Part shown: positions 26,776 to 35,755 of the stretch, piece after piece
Layout: every line of letters starts with the position of its first letter
Position numbering within the stretch: the first letter of the stretch is position 1
Assembly (NCBI RefSeq): GCF_008362905.1
Contig: NZ_VFJB01000006.1
Location: forward strand, 186,001-250,000
Source of the DNA: Deferribacter autotrophicus
GTDB taxonomy: Bacteria; Chrysiogenota; Deferribacteres; Deferribacterales; Deferribacteraceae
Length of the DNA stretch: 64,000 nt
Reading direction: 5' to 3'
The notes under the pieces: model-generated
Seen by the model: only the letters and a program-made list of their open reading frames with translations
What the model was told of the DNA's origin: nothing
Databases searched by the model: none
Translations under genes and position numbers: made by a program

Positions 26776-26815
26776 GTGTTGCAATTTGCAAAATGAGTGT
26801 TGCAAATTGCAACAC
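26776..26815. promoter_or_regulatory. Two tandem palindromes, probable activator sites
   Basis: Site 2 (26797-26815) is a perfect palindrome GTGTTGCAA-A-TTGCAACAC. Site 1 (26776-26793) is GTGTTGCAA-T-TTGCAAAA, the same but for a decayed end. Centres lie 21 bp apart (two helical turns) and about 80-120 bp upstream of the sigma-54 element, as for upstream activating sites of NtrC-type proteins. Confidence 0.7.
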
Positions 26816-26826
26816 AAAGAATAAGT

Positions 26827-28119
26827 TTAAATTATTTTATATTCTTTTAGTTTTCTATAGAGTGTTGATCTATCTATTTTTAATATCTCAGATGCCTTTT
26901 TTTTATCAAAATTAGTATATTGTAATACTTTCAAAATATGTTCTTTAATTACTTCATCTAGATCTTTCATGTCATTATTTGAAGAACGTTTTTCAATAAT
27001 TATAGATGAATCCGTTATATATGAACTTGTTTCAATAATCATTGCTCTTTCTATCAAATTTGAAAGTTCTCGGACGTTACCAGGATAATCATATGCCAAT
27101 AAAGATTTTTTTGCTTCATCGGTAAAGTCAATGATTTTGCTATTTAAAAGTTTATATTTTTCTAAAAAATAATAAGCTAAAGGTATAATATCCTCTTTGC
27201 GTTCTCTTAATGGTGGGATCTTAATATTTATAACATTTATTCTATAAAAAAGATCTTGACGAAATTTATTTTCAGCAATGAGCTTTTCAAGGTTTTTGTT
27301 TGTTGCAGCTATTATTCTTACGTCACTTGTTTCACAACATTCACTTCCAAGAGGAAAGAATTCTTTACTTTCTATAAAACGTAGAAGTTTTGCTTGTATA
27401 CTTAGTGGCACTTCACCTATTTCATCAAGAAAAAGTGTGCCACCGTTAGCTAATGCAATTAAACCTTTTTTATTTTTATCTGCTCCGGTAAAAGCTCCCT
27501 TTTTATAGCCGAATAGCTCACTTTCAAATACGGTTTCTTGTAAATTTGCACAATTAATAGAAATCAGTGGTTTTTTGTTTCTCCTACTATTTTCGTGAAT
27601 ATACCTAGTGATCAACTCTTTTCCAGTTCCGGTTTCACCACTTATTAGAACAGTAGAATCAGAAGATGCGACTTTTTTGGCAAAATTTAATGTTTCTTCC
27701 ATTACTTTTGAAACAAAAACTATTTTATCTTTATCAGTTTGTGAGTGTATTTTTTGCTTAATATTTATTGTATCTTCTATTTGTTTTAATTTTATTTTAA
27801 GAATTTCTGTATCAATTGGTTTGAGCATATAATCGGAGGCGCCTAATTTTATTGCTTCTACAGCTTCTTCCACAGTACCATACCCTGTAATCAATAAAAT
27901 AAATGTATCGTTTGATATTTTTTTTATTTTTTTCAAAAGTTCCATTCCTGATATTTTTGGAAGTTTGATATCTGAGATTACAACATCAACGAAATTATTT
28001 TCAATATATCGTAAAGCAATTTCAGGGTCATAAAAACCTTTTATATCAAATAGATCGTTTAAGCTGCGTATCAAGGTACTATTTAATACTTTGTTATCTT
28101 CAATCAGAACTATTTTCAT
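26827..28119 (-). CDS. NtrC-family sigma-54 response regulator
   Basis: A 430-residue activator with a receiver domain (acidic residues near 8-9, phosphoacceptor Asp in VVISDIKLP near residue 54), an AAA+ domain with Walker A GETGTGKE, the sigma-54 contact loop GAFTGA and Walker B LFLDEIGE, and a Fis-type helix-turn-helix at the end (KKASEILKIDRSTLYRKL). It likely binds the two palindromes just after its own stop codon and drives the nine-haem cytochrome from the sigma-54 promoter. The gene overlaps the 3' end of the adjacent histidine kinase by 20 bp, so the two are a two-component pair; the kinase is frameshifted. Confidence 0.94.
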   Translation of the reverse strand: MKIVLIEDNKVLNSTLIRSLNDLFDIKGFYDPEIALRYIENNFVDVVISDIKLPKISGMELLKKIKKISNDTFILLITGYGTVEEAVEAIKLGASDYMLKPIDTEILKIKLKQIEDTINIKQKIHSQTDKDKIVFVSKVMEETLNFAKKVASSDSTVLISGETGTGKELITRYIHENSRRNKKPLISINCANLQETVFESELFGYKKGAFTGADKNKKGLIALANGGTLFLDEIGEVPLSIQAKLLRFIESKEFFPLGSECCETSDVRIIAATNKNLEKLIAENKFRQDLFYRINVINIKIPPLRERKEDIIPLAYYFLEKYKLLNSKIIDFTDEAKKSLLAYDYPGNVRELSNLIERAMIIETSSYITDSSIIIEKRSSNNDMKDLDEVIKEHILKVLQYTNFDKKKASEILKIDRSTLYRKLKEYKII

Positions 28120-29698
28120 AATGTCTAAACCTTATTATAAATTTTGTCCCAACATTTTTTTTAGATTGTATATCTATTTTTCCATTGTGGTCATTTATTA
28201 TTTTATAAACTAAAGAAAGACCAAGACCTGTTCCTTTTTCAGGAGATTTTGTAGTGTAAAACGGATCAAATATTTTATCCAATATCGATTCATCTATGCC
28301 TTCACCATTGTCTTCTATTTCTAATATTATCATATCATTATCTCTTTTTAAATTAATTTTTATTTCTCCATAATCTTTAATTGCATCAATGGAATTTAAT
28401 ACAATATTAAGTATTGCTTGTTGGATTAGTGTGCGATTTCCTATGAGTTTGCAACTTTCTAAATCCAACTTAAAGTTAATTTTGCTGGAGTCTTCCTGCA
28501 AATAAGTTACTATTTTTTCAATAACATCTTTAAGATCAATTACATCTCTAATATCGCTACTTGTATATTTTGGGTCTAATAATTTTAGATTGTTTATTAT
28601 TTCTACGCATTTTTTTGCTTCCTCTTTAATTGTTTTTATATCGTCAATATTTATGGTACCATTATTGTTAAAATCTTTTAACAGAAGGTCGCAAAGTAGC
28701 AGTATTGAATTTAATGGTGAATTAAGTTCATGGCTAATTCCTGCAGATAATAATCCAATGGAACTGAGTCTGTTTAAAAGTTCCATTTTTCTCTGTTTAT
28801 CTTGAAGTTCGTTAATATAACCTTTTAGTGACTGAGCCATGTTCTGAATAGAAACAGCAATTTCCGTTAATTCATTACTCATATTTTTGGTATCTATATG
28901 AAAATCCAAATTACCAGAGCCGTAAATGTTTAAAGCGTCTTTTATATATTTTATAGGTTTTAGAAATCTAGAGCTAAAAATTATTGAAACTAAAATACTA
29001 AGAAAAATAGAAAAAGATAATATGGCAAATAAATTCTTTTTTAGAACATTTAAAATATTGAAATAAATCAAAAGCCATAATATTACCATTAATATTTATG
29101 ATTCCAGATTTTTTCTCTTTTATAATATTAAAGTATTTATCTCCATAAATATTTTGAAAATAATATTTTGTGTTGTATTGGTTTGCAAATTCATAATATT
29201 TATTTTTATGAAACAAAAATATTCCGTTTCTTTTACTATCTTTTGAATTAATTTCCACTAAAAATGCAAAACCTTTTTTAGGATTAATTTTGCTTATGAA
29301 CTCACCAAGCTTCAATCCCCAAAAATTTATTATTAAGTAACCTTTTTTTTGTTTATCTATAGGGATTGGAATCATTGTTCTTATCATAGCAGGACAAAAC
29401 TTAGTTGTTTCAGGAAGTTTGCCTCTTTCGAAATTGGATAAAAGAATATCATTTACGTTTGATTTAGATATTTTTTTAAAAAAATGTTTTTGTGATATGT
29501 TTATTGTTGATAAGTAATATCTTTAATGTTTTTTAAAAAGGCATTAATCGATTTTTTAGATTCTGAAGTTAGGATTTTTGCCTGATTATTTATTTCCTGT
29601 TCAATAATTATTTTTGAATGATAATAATTAAAATAAGTGGATAATAACAAGGTTACTGTAATTAATGAAATAATATATAAAGAAAGTTTTAATTTCAT
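28100..29698 (-). pseudogene. Histidine kinase broken by two compensating frameshifts
   Basis: Three frame segments make up a kinase of about 530 residues: a start with a membrane helix (29698 to 29501), a periplasmic sensor region (about 29510 to 29060), and a second helix, HAMP, HisKA (LSAGISHELNSPLN) and GHKL ATPase (29089 to 28100). The first junction lies between 29501 and 29523: upstream of it the second frame has a TAA and downstream the first frame stops. The second lies between 28998 and 29098. The two shifts cancel, and the sensor reads through with sensible sequence (NDILLSNFERGKL before MIRTMIPIPID). Either a decaying gene or two sequencing indels. The catalytic part alone (from 29089) might still be made. 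Confidence 0.75.
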
Positions 29699-29745
29699 CT
29701 TCGTTATTAAAAGGTGTTTTTATAAAAATGTCAATAAATTGGTTT

Positions 29746-30486
29746 TTAAACGGTTTCAATATGATGAATAATCTTTTTCGATAGATAAATTAATATTAAT
29801 ATAATTAGGAACATATATAATAAGTTAGATATATTGATAGAGCCTTGTAAAAGTGAGCTTCTAATCAGTTTTGTGGAATAAGTAAGAGGGAAGATATAAG
29901 CAATATATTTTACAAACAAAGGCATTTTATCCACAGGGTAAAATGTACCTGAGAGAAATATCATTGGAGTGATTACAAAGGTATTTACACTAAATTGGTC
30001 ACCATGGTTCTTAACAATTAAAGCTACGATAAATCCTAAAAGGGAAAATGCAGTGAGATGCAGTAAAATTGAGATCATAAACAGAATGTTTATATTCAGA
30101 TTCACGCCAATTACAAACCCATAGATGATTACTATCACCGTCGGGATTAATCCTTTTGTAATGCCATATAAGGTTTCACCTGCAACAATTTGCCATTTGG
30201 GGATTGGAGCAAGCAGATATTCATCAAATACTTTAAAGTAGAATCTTGAAATATTGATTTCTGTAGAAATTCCATAAGCTTGGTTCATAGAGCTCATTGT
30301 AATAAGACCGGGTATTAAAAAAGTGATATAATTATAACCATCAATTTGAGAATTTCTGCCTACACCAAAACCGAATGCTAGAAGGAACAAAAGGGGTGAT
30401 ATGGAGCTTGAAAGAATCACTTTCCAAAATCTGGATTTTAAAATAAAAAGTTCTCTTAAGTAAACTCCTATGACCCCATTTATCAT
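29746..30486 (-). CDS. ABC-2 type transporter permease
   Basis: A 246-residue integral membrane protein with six predicted hydrophobic stretches and the ABC-2 family feature PMIFLSGTFYPVDKMP (near 170-185). Together with the ATPase, which it overlaps by 4 bp, it forms an exporter of the DrrAB/NodIJ type. The substrate is unknown. The gene ends 48 bp before the broken kinase and has no evident link to it. Confidence 0.88.
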   Translation of the reverse strand: MINGVIGVYLRELFILKSRFWKVILSSSISPLLFLLAFGFGVGRNSQIDGYNYITFLIPGLITMSSMNQAYGISTEINISRFYFKVFDEYLLAPIPKWQIVAGETLYGITKGLIPTVIVIIYGFVIGVNLNINILFMISILLHLTAFSLLGFIVALIVKNHGDQFSVNTFVITPMIFLSGTFYPVDKMPLFVKYIAYIFPLTYSTKLIRSSLLQGSINISNLLYMFLIILILIYLSKKIIHHIETV

Positions 30487-31334
30487 ATTTCTATTTTTCT
30501 CCCGGTTAGCTTTAAGTATACATCTTCAAGGTTTACTTCTCGAATTTTTGCAGAGTAGACGCCGTTTAAACTGTTTAATCTTTCAAGAGCTTCTTTTTTA
30601 CTGTTAAAATACTCTTCTACTGTTTTGTTATCTTTGAAGATTTCAAGGGTGTATTTTCCAACTTCGTTTTTCAACGATTCAGGCTCACCTTCTTTTATTA
30701 TTTTACCGTTGTCAATGAAATATACATAGTTTGATAAAGTCTCGGCTTCTTCAATGTAGTGGGTCGTTAAAATAATGGTGCAACCTAGTTTTATATTAAT
30801 ACTTTTTATAAAATCCCACAAATGCCTTCGCGTGGCAGGATCTAATCCCACAGTCGGCTCATCAAGAAACAGAATTTTTGGTTCATGCAGGAGCGCTCTT
30901 CCAATTACAAGTCTCCGCTTCATCCCTCCTGAAAGCTTTCCTGCCTTTTTATCTTTATGTTTAGAAAGCCCGGTAAAATGAAGCATTTCGTTTATTTTAT
31001 TTATTCTTTTTTCCTTGTTTATCCCATAAAGGATTGAGTGTACTAGCCAGTTTTCAACCACTGTGAGGTCTCTATCCACATTGTTGTGCTGAGGAACAAC
31101 ACCAATCAATTTTTTGATTTTGTTATTTTTAGGGGTAAAAGGGGTTTTATCGTAGAATATCTCTCCTCTATCTTGCTTTAACAATCCTGTAAGAATGTTT
31201 ATTGCTGTAGTCTTACCTGCTCCATTTGGTCCAAGTAAGGCTGTGATGGAGTTATGTTTTACAGTGAAGCTAACACCTTTTAATGCTTTGGTGTTTCCAA
31301 AACTTTTTTCAAGATTTATCACTTCTATTTGCAT
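30483..31334 (-). CDS. ABC transporter ATP-binding protein (ABC-2 exporter)
   Basis: A 283-residue ATPase with Walker A GPNGAGKT (near 37), the signature LSGGMKRR (near 131) and Walker B ILFLDEPTVGLDP, followed by the H-loop TTHYIEE. The C-terminal extension resembles the DrrA/NodI group. The start is taken at MQIEVINLEKSFG; in-frame codons further upstream would add a hydrophobic stretch untypical of such ATPases. It is divergent from the B12 riboswitch, which lies about 80 bp away and belongs to the other strand. Confidence 0.9.
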   Translation of the reverse strand: MQIEVINLEKSFGNTKALKGVSFTVKHNSITALLGPNGAGKTTAINILTGLLKQDRGEIFYDKTPFTPKNNKIKKLIGVVPQHNNVDRDLTVVENWLVHSILYGINKEKRINKINEMLHFTGLSKHKDKKAGKLSGGMKRRLVIGRALLHEPKILFLDEPTVGLDPATRRHLWDFIKSINIKLGCTIILTTHYIEEAETLSNYVYFIDNGKIIKEGEPESLKNEVGKYTLEIFKDNKTVEEYFNSKKEALERLNSLNGVYSAKIREVNLEDVYLKLTGRKIEI

Positions 31335-31414
31335 AGGGTTGAAAATAAATAAAATAATTCTAAGTTGCAAGAAAATAATTGCAAAAACCACCATTTTATT
31401 TTATGATTTTTTTA

Positions 31415-31553
31415 GGCACAAGGGAAGTCCGGTGAAAATCCGGCGCTGTACCCGCAGCTGTGAGCTGGACGAAAGCCCTTTATGCCACTGCCAGTCCGTG
31501 GGCTGGTGGGAAGGCGGGCGAGTAGGATGAAGGCGAGCCAGAAGACCTGTGCC
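31415..31553 (+). promoter_or_regulatory. Cobalamin riboswitch 1 (before cbiA)
   Basis: The B12-riboswitch core is clear: GGGAAGTCCGGTGAAAATCC, GCTGTACCCGCAGCTGTGA, GACGAAAGCCC..GCCACTG, GGGAAGGCGGGCGAGTAGGA and GAAGGCGAGCCAGAAGACC. The closing stem is GGCACA (31415-31420) with TGTGCC (31548-31553). It lies in the leader of the cbiA-cbiK-importer-cobA block and should lower expression when adenosylcobalamin is present. Confidence 0.95.
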
Positions 31554-31594
31554 TCACCCGGCCATAGTCGGGTGTGAGCGTCCCCGGGTATTGG

Positions 31595-31656
31595 GACCGG
31601 AGCGCTTGAACTTTCCTGTTAACGGCTCTCCGGTCTCAATTTATGAGACTGGAGAG
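31595..31656 (+). promoter_or_regulatory. SD-sequestering expression platform of riboswitch 1
   Basis: CTCTCCGGTCTCA (31626-31638) can form a 13-bp stem with TGAGACTGGAGAG (31644-31656), which buries GGAGAG, the ribosome site of cbiA. Upstream GACCGGAG (31595-31602) is the exact complement of CTCCGGTC (31628-31635), so an alternative stem would free the site. This points to translational control by mutually exclusive stems. Confidence 0.7.
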
Positions 31657-31660
31657 TGTG

Positions 31661-32995
31661 ATGGATAAAAAAGCAGTTGTCATATCATCTGATAGAAGCG
31701 GTTCCGGTAAAAGTAGTTTTTCCATATTTTTATCCAGATTTTTTTCCAATCAACAATTAAAAGTTATCCCTTTTAAATGTGGACCGGATTATATTGATAC
31801 GTTGCATTTAAAGTATGCTTCAAAGAACTATGCCTACAATCTTGATACGGTTTTGATGAATCGTGAAAAGCTGAAGTACAGTTTTACCAAAAAATTACTT
31901 GAAAATGACGTGGCCGTTGTTGAAGGGGTCATGGGTTTTTATGATGGTGTGGATTTTAAAAGCTTTTACGGAAGTACATATGACATAACTAAAACACTAG
32001 GTTTGCCTGTAATTTTTATACTTGATGTTTCGTCAACTTCATATACCGCCTCTGCAAGATTAAAAGGACTAGTTTCATTGGTAGATAATATAAATGTGGT
32101 CGGCGTTATTTTAAACAAAGTAGGTTCCACAAGGCATGAGTCAATGGTTAGAAATGCTGTCGAATATCATACAGGTGTGGAAGTCCTAGGTGCTGTTCCT
32201 AAACTAAAAGAGATAGAAATAGCATCGAGACATCTTGGTATAAAAACTGCCATAGAGATGGAGAAAGATTTTTATGAAAAACTTGTGGGAGAATACATTA
32301 AATATGTAAATGTGGATAAGATAGTTGATAAAATTAGTTATATTCCAGAACAAATTAATATTCATGATTTTACCTATAACAAGCAAAAGAAAGTTGCCTA
32401 TGTTGCTTATGATGAAGCTTTTAATTTTTATTATCATGACAATCTTGATTATTTGGAAAATAATGGATTTAAAATTAAGTTTTTTTCACCTTTAGAGAAC
32501 GAAGTCCCTGACAATCCGGATTTTATCTATATTGGTGGTGGATATCCCGAACTTTTTGCTAAAGGGTTGGCAAAATGTATAGAAGTGAAAGAAGCTATTA
32601 GTTTATTTGCAAAAAGTGGTGTCCCCATTTTAGCTGAGTGTGGTGGGATGATGTATTTATCAAAAGGGATTTTTACGGATGACGGTTTTTATGAAATGTG
32701 TAATCTGTTTGATTTTACTGTGGAGATGACGAAGAAAAGACAATCCCTTGGTTACGTAAAAGTAAAAGCAATGATTGATACCTATTACTTTGAACAAGGG
32801 GAAGAGTTTGTTGGGCATGAATTTCATTATTCCAGAATTAAAGAGAGTAAAGAGGATTTTGTGTTTGAAGTTCACAAACTGACAGGGGAAGAGAGGTCTT
32901 TTGACGGATTTTACAGGGGTAATGCCCTTGCATGTTATACACATTTTCACTTTTTAAGTGAAAACAGTATAGTAAAAAATTTAATAAGGGAGTAG
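31661..32995 (+). CDS. cbiA: Cobyrinate a,c-diamide synthase
   Basis: Glutamine-dependent enzyme that amidates the a and c carboxylates of cobyrinate. The 444-residue protein starts with an ATPase fold (SDRSGSGKSS) and ends with a class I glutamine amidotransferase domain containing the nucleophile Cys in LAECGGMMYLSKG (near 326) and the conserved His at the end (ACYTHFHF). The ATG at 31661 is chosen because GGAGAG stands 4 nt upstream; the in-frame ATG at 31643 lies inside the loop of the leader hairpin. It is first in its riboswitch-controlled block. Confidence 0.95.
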   Translation: MDKKAVVISSDRSGSGKSSFSIFLSRFFSNQQLKVIPFKCGPDYIDTLHLKYASKNYAYNLDTVLMNREKLKYSFTKKLLENDVAVVEGVMGFYDGVDFKSFYGSTYDITKTLGLPVIFILDVSSTSYTASARLKGLVSLVDNINVVGVILNKVGSTRHESMVRNAVEYHTGVEVLGAVPKLKEIEIASRHLGIKTAIEMEKDFYEKLVGEYIKYVNVDKIVDKISYIPEQINIHDFTYNKQKKVAYVAYDEAFNFYYHDNLDYLENNGFKIKFFSPLENEVPDNPDFIYIGGGYPELFAKGLAKCIEVKEAISLFAKSGVPILAECGGMMYLSKGIFTDDGFYEMCNLFDFTVEMTKKRQSLGYVKVKAMIDTYYFEQGEEFVGHEFHYSRIKESKEDFVFEVHKLTGEERSFDGFYRGNALACYTHFHFLSENSIVKNLIRE

Positions 32996-32999
32996 TTTT

Positions 33000-33968
33000 A
33001 TGAGAAAGTTTTTGGTTTTTATGTTATTAATTTTCTTTTCAGGAGTTTGTATGGCAGGTATGGGGGCAAAAAAAGAGGATAAAACAGCAATTGTAATTGC
33101 AAGTTTTGGTACCACTTATCCATCAGGACTTAAGTCTATTATCAATATCTTAGACATTGTAAGGGAAGAATTTCCAAATACCGAACTGAGAGTAACTTTT
33201 ACGTCCAATATTATCAGAAAAAAATGGCAAGAAAGAAGTAAAAATCCTAAAAAGTGGCTAGAGCAGGGAGTGCCTGCAGAAATCATAAATGTAAAAGGAA
33301 TTGTGGCAACATTGGGACAACTATCTGATGAAGGATATAAAAATATAGTTATTCAACCTACACACATATTCCATGGAGAAGAGTTTTCAGATGTTCTTGA
33401 ATATGCAAGAGGGTTAAATTCCATTAAAACAATTAAAGAGAGATGGAAACCTTTTAATAAAATTGTAGTGGGTAGACCTGCTTTAGGTACTTATGGTGAT
33501 AAGTATGATTATCATGAGGATATTAAAGAGGTTGTAAAAGCATTGAGACCGGATATCGAGCTTGCAAGAAAGTATGATGCCGCCCTTGTGTATATGGGGC
33601 ATGGGAATGAATATTATTCCACAGGTGCATATATTGAAACAGAAGAGATGTTTAATGAGATGTATCCTGATGTGAAAACTTTTATTGGGGTTGTTGAAGG
33701 ATATCCTTCTCTGGAGATTGTTCTTAGAAAATTGAAACAGAGTGGTAAAAAGAAGGTGGTTTTAAAGCCTTTTATGGTGGTGGCAGGTGATCATGCCAGC
33801 AATGATATGGCAGGAGACGAGCCTGATTCCTGGAAAAATATATTGCAGAGAGAAGGGTATAAAGTGATACCTGTTATTGAAGGGCTTGGTTCTAATGATG
33901 CCTTTGCAAGAATTTTTGTAGAGCATCTTAAAGATGCTGCAAGGGATGGTGGAATTATTCTTAAATGA
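33000..33968 (+). CDS. cbiK: Exported anaerobic cobalt chelatase CbiK
   Basis: Sirohydrochlorin cobaltochelatase of the CbiK type, 322 residues. An N-terminal signal peptide (about 1-19, ending MLLIFFSGVCMAG) places it in the periplasm, like CbiKP of Desulfovibrio vulgaris and unlike the cytoplasmic Salmonella enzyme. The family signs IASFGTTYPSGL (near 33), QPTHIFHGEEF (near 118) and MGHGNEYYSTG (near 200), with metal-binding His and Glu, are visible. It is followed at once by an importer of BtuCD type (permease ATG overlaps its stop), so the two act together, perhaps in handling of cobalt or a tetrapyrrole outside the membrane. That role is inference. Confidence 0.92.
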   Translation: MRKFLVFMLLIFFSGVCMAGMGAKKEDKTAIVIASFGTTYPSGLKSIINILDIVREEFPNTELRVTFTSNIIRKKWQERSKNPKKWLEQGVPAEIINVKGIVATLGQLSDEGYKNIVIQPTHIFHGEEFSDVLEYARGLNSIKTIKERWKPFNKIVVGRPALGTYGDKYDYHEDIKEVVKALRPDIELARKYDAALVYMGHGNEYYSTGAYIETEEMFNEMYPDVKTFIGVVEGYPSLEIVLRKLKQSGKKKVVLKPFMVVAGDHASNDMAGDEPDSWKNILQREGYKVIPVIEGLGSNDAFARIFVEHLKDAARDGGIILK

Positions 33969-34903
33969 GAAGAACATTGGTTACTCTGTTTTTGACAGTT
34001 GTAATTGTTATTTTTGCTCTTACAAATGGGGCTGTTAAGCTTAATGATATGAATCTTAATTTAATGTTAAATATAAGATTGCCGAGAGTTTTAATGGCAT
34101 TTTTGGTGGGAGCCATGCTTGCGCAAAGCGGTTCCCTCTTGCAACTATTATTGAGAAATCCTCTTGCCGACGGATTTACTACAGGTATTTCATCGGCTGC
34201 AGCATTGGGTGCAGTTACAGCCATAGCGTTAGGATTTAACTTTTTTTTTATCCCTTTTGTTTCTCTTTTTTTTGCTATTGTAGGTTTAATGATTGTTTTT
34301 AAGGTGGGTAGCAGTGACAAATCTTTTCATTTTACCACAATTATTCTGGCAGGGATTGTGTTGAATATCATATGTTCTTCATTTATCAGCTTTTTGAAAT
34401 ACTATTTTGATGAATCTATTGGTACAGTGGTTTTCTGGTTGATGGGTGGTTTTTACGGTGTAACATATTCTAAAATAACTATTCTAGCTTTTGTTACGAT
34501 TGTTCTTTTCTTTTTGAGCTATAAAAGTGCTTATAAATTGAATATTCTTGCTTTTGACGACCTTACGGCAAATTCCCTTGGGGTAAATGTGAAAGGGATG
34601 AGAAAAAAGTTTTTTGTAGTTGCAGCCATGTTGACTGCAGTGGCAGTTAGTTTTAGCGGTATCATAGGTTTTGTGGGATTAATTGTACCTCATATTGTAA
34701 GAGGTATTTTCGGTGGAGATATGAAAACCAATATTTTGTATTCCACGCTGTTTGGAGCAAATTTTCTGCTTTTTGCAGATACAATTAGCAGGATAATTAT
34801 TCCTTCAGGTGCCGAATTGCCTGTGGGGGTGGTGACTTCATTTCTTGGCGGACTTTTTTTCATATTTCTACTCAAATATAAATTGAAGCGGGTTTGGTAC
34901 TAG
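33965..34903 (+). CDS. FecCD/BtuC-family ABC permease
   Basis: A 312-residue permease with about nine hydrophobic helices and the family features IRLPRVLMAFLVGAMLAQSG (near 38-57), NPLADGFTTGISSAAALGAV, and near the end GFVGLIVPHIVRGIFG, which contacts the ATPase. This family imports cobalamin, haem or iron chelates. Its place between cbiK and the two partner genes suggests a corrinoid or cobalt-tetrapyrrole. The ATG overlaps the cbiK stop (ATGA). Confidence 0.9.
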   Translation: MRRTLVTLFLTVVIVIFALTNGAVKLNDMNLNLMLNIRLPRVLMAFLVGAMLAQSGSLLQLLLRNPLADGFTTGISSAAALGAVTAIALGFNFFFIPFVSLFFAIVGLMIVFKVGSSDKSFHFTTIILAGIVLNIICSSFISFLKYYFDESIGTVVFWLMGGFYGVTYSKITILAFVTIVLFFLSYKSAYKLNILAFDDLTANSLGVNVKGMRKKFFVVAAMLTAVAVSFSGIIGFVGLIVPHIVRGIFGGDMKTNILYSTLFGANFLLFADTISRIIIPSGAELPVGVVTSFLGGLFFIFLLKYKLKRVWY

Positions 34904-35023
34904 ATGAGTGTAGATATTATTTCAGAATTACTATTTGCGGTTGTTAATTGGTTATCTGTAAAAGTTGAAGTGATTGTAGGGGTTTGAGGTGATAACTTTA
35001 CAGCAAAAAATGGTGTTATCAAG

Positions 35024-35755
35024 ATGAATGTTATTGATGTTAAGAATTTGAATTTTGTACAAGGTGAATTTTATCTTAAAATTAAGCACTTGGAGATTAA
35101 AAAGGGTGAAAAAGTGGCTTTACTTGGTGAAAACGGAGCGGGTAAAAGTACATTTTTTAATCTTATTTCAGGTATTTATGATAATTACGAAGGTGAAATT
35201 GATATAAACGGTAAAAATATTAAAGATTATTCCAGTTTGGAGCTTGCAAAAGCGATTTCCTATTTACCTCAGTTTTCAGAGATAATTTTCGGATTTAGTG
35301 TATTTGAGACGGTTTTATTTGGGAGATATCCGAAAACAGGGGGGAATTACGGCAAAAAAGATTATGAATTGACGGAGCAATGGTTAGAAAAGCTAGAATT
35401 GAAAGATTTGAGAAATAGAAAGTTTAGAGAACTTTCGGGTGGGGAAAAGAGAAGAGTAATGCTGGCAAGGGTTTTTAATCAGGATAGTGATGTGGTTGTT
35501 CTCGATGAGCCTTTTTCAATGATTGATGTCAAGTTTATTAAAACTATCAGGGGATTACTTGATGAATTGGATAAGACAGTAATTTGTTCTGTCCATGACA
35601 TAAATCAGGTGAGGGGCGTTTGCGATAGAGTGGTGTTTTTGAAAAAAGGTGAAATAGCCAAATCTTTGAAGATGGATGAAGTAACCAGGGAGGTCTTGAG
35701 TGAGATTTTTGAAGTCGATTTTAATAATATTAACGGTTATTTTCTGGCTGTGTAA
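35024..35755 (+). CDS. ABC importer ATPase (BtuD/FecE type)
   Basis: A 243-residue ATP-binding subunit with Walker A GENGAGKS (near 36), signature LSGGEKRR (near 140) and Walker B VVVLDEPFSMID. It serves the permease just upstream, from which it is separated by 120 bp with no good gene and a weak TGATAAC/GTTATCA dyad. The 3' end overlaps the start of the binding-protein gene by 56 bp. Confidence 0.92.
   Translation: MNVIDVKNLNFVQGEFYLKIKHLEIKKGEKVALLGENGAGKSTFFNLISGIYDNYEGEIDINGKNIKDYSSLELAKAISYLPQFSEIIFGFSVFETVLFGRYPKTGGNYGKKDYELTEQWLEKLELKDLRNRKFRELSGGEKRRVMLARVFNQDSDVVVLDEPFSMIDVKFIKTIRGLLDELDKTVICSVHDINQVRGVCDRVVFLKKGEIAKSLKMDEVTREVLSEIFEVDFNNINGYFLAV

Noticed and set aside
29501-29540. 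Programmed -1 frameshift at TTTTTAAAAAAC in the kinase gene
   Set aside because: A -1 slip at that heptamer reads AAA CAT TAA and stops at once, so it cannot join the two segments.
29746-31334. ABC exporter as part of the B12 regulon because it adjoins riboswitch 1
   Set aside because: The riboswitch reads on the plus strand toward cbiA; the exporter is on the minus strand and outside the leader.
34904-34987. A 27-codon frame between the importer permease and ATPase genes
   Set aside because: Short hydrophobic peptide with no ribosome site and no family; chance is as likely. The 120-bp gap is odd in this tightly packed block, so it is noted here.
35008-35022. Terminator-like dyad TGATAAC/GTTATCA before the importer ATPase
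   Set aside because: Seven-bp AT-rich stem with a loop of about 20 nt and no T run; too weak to call.
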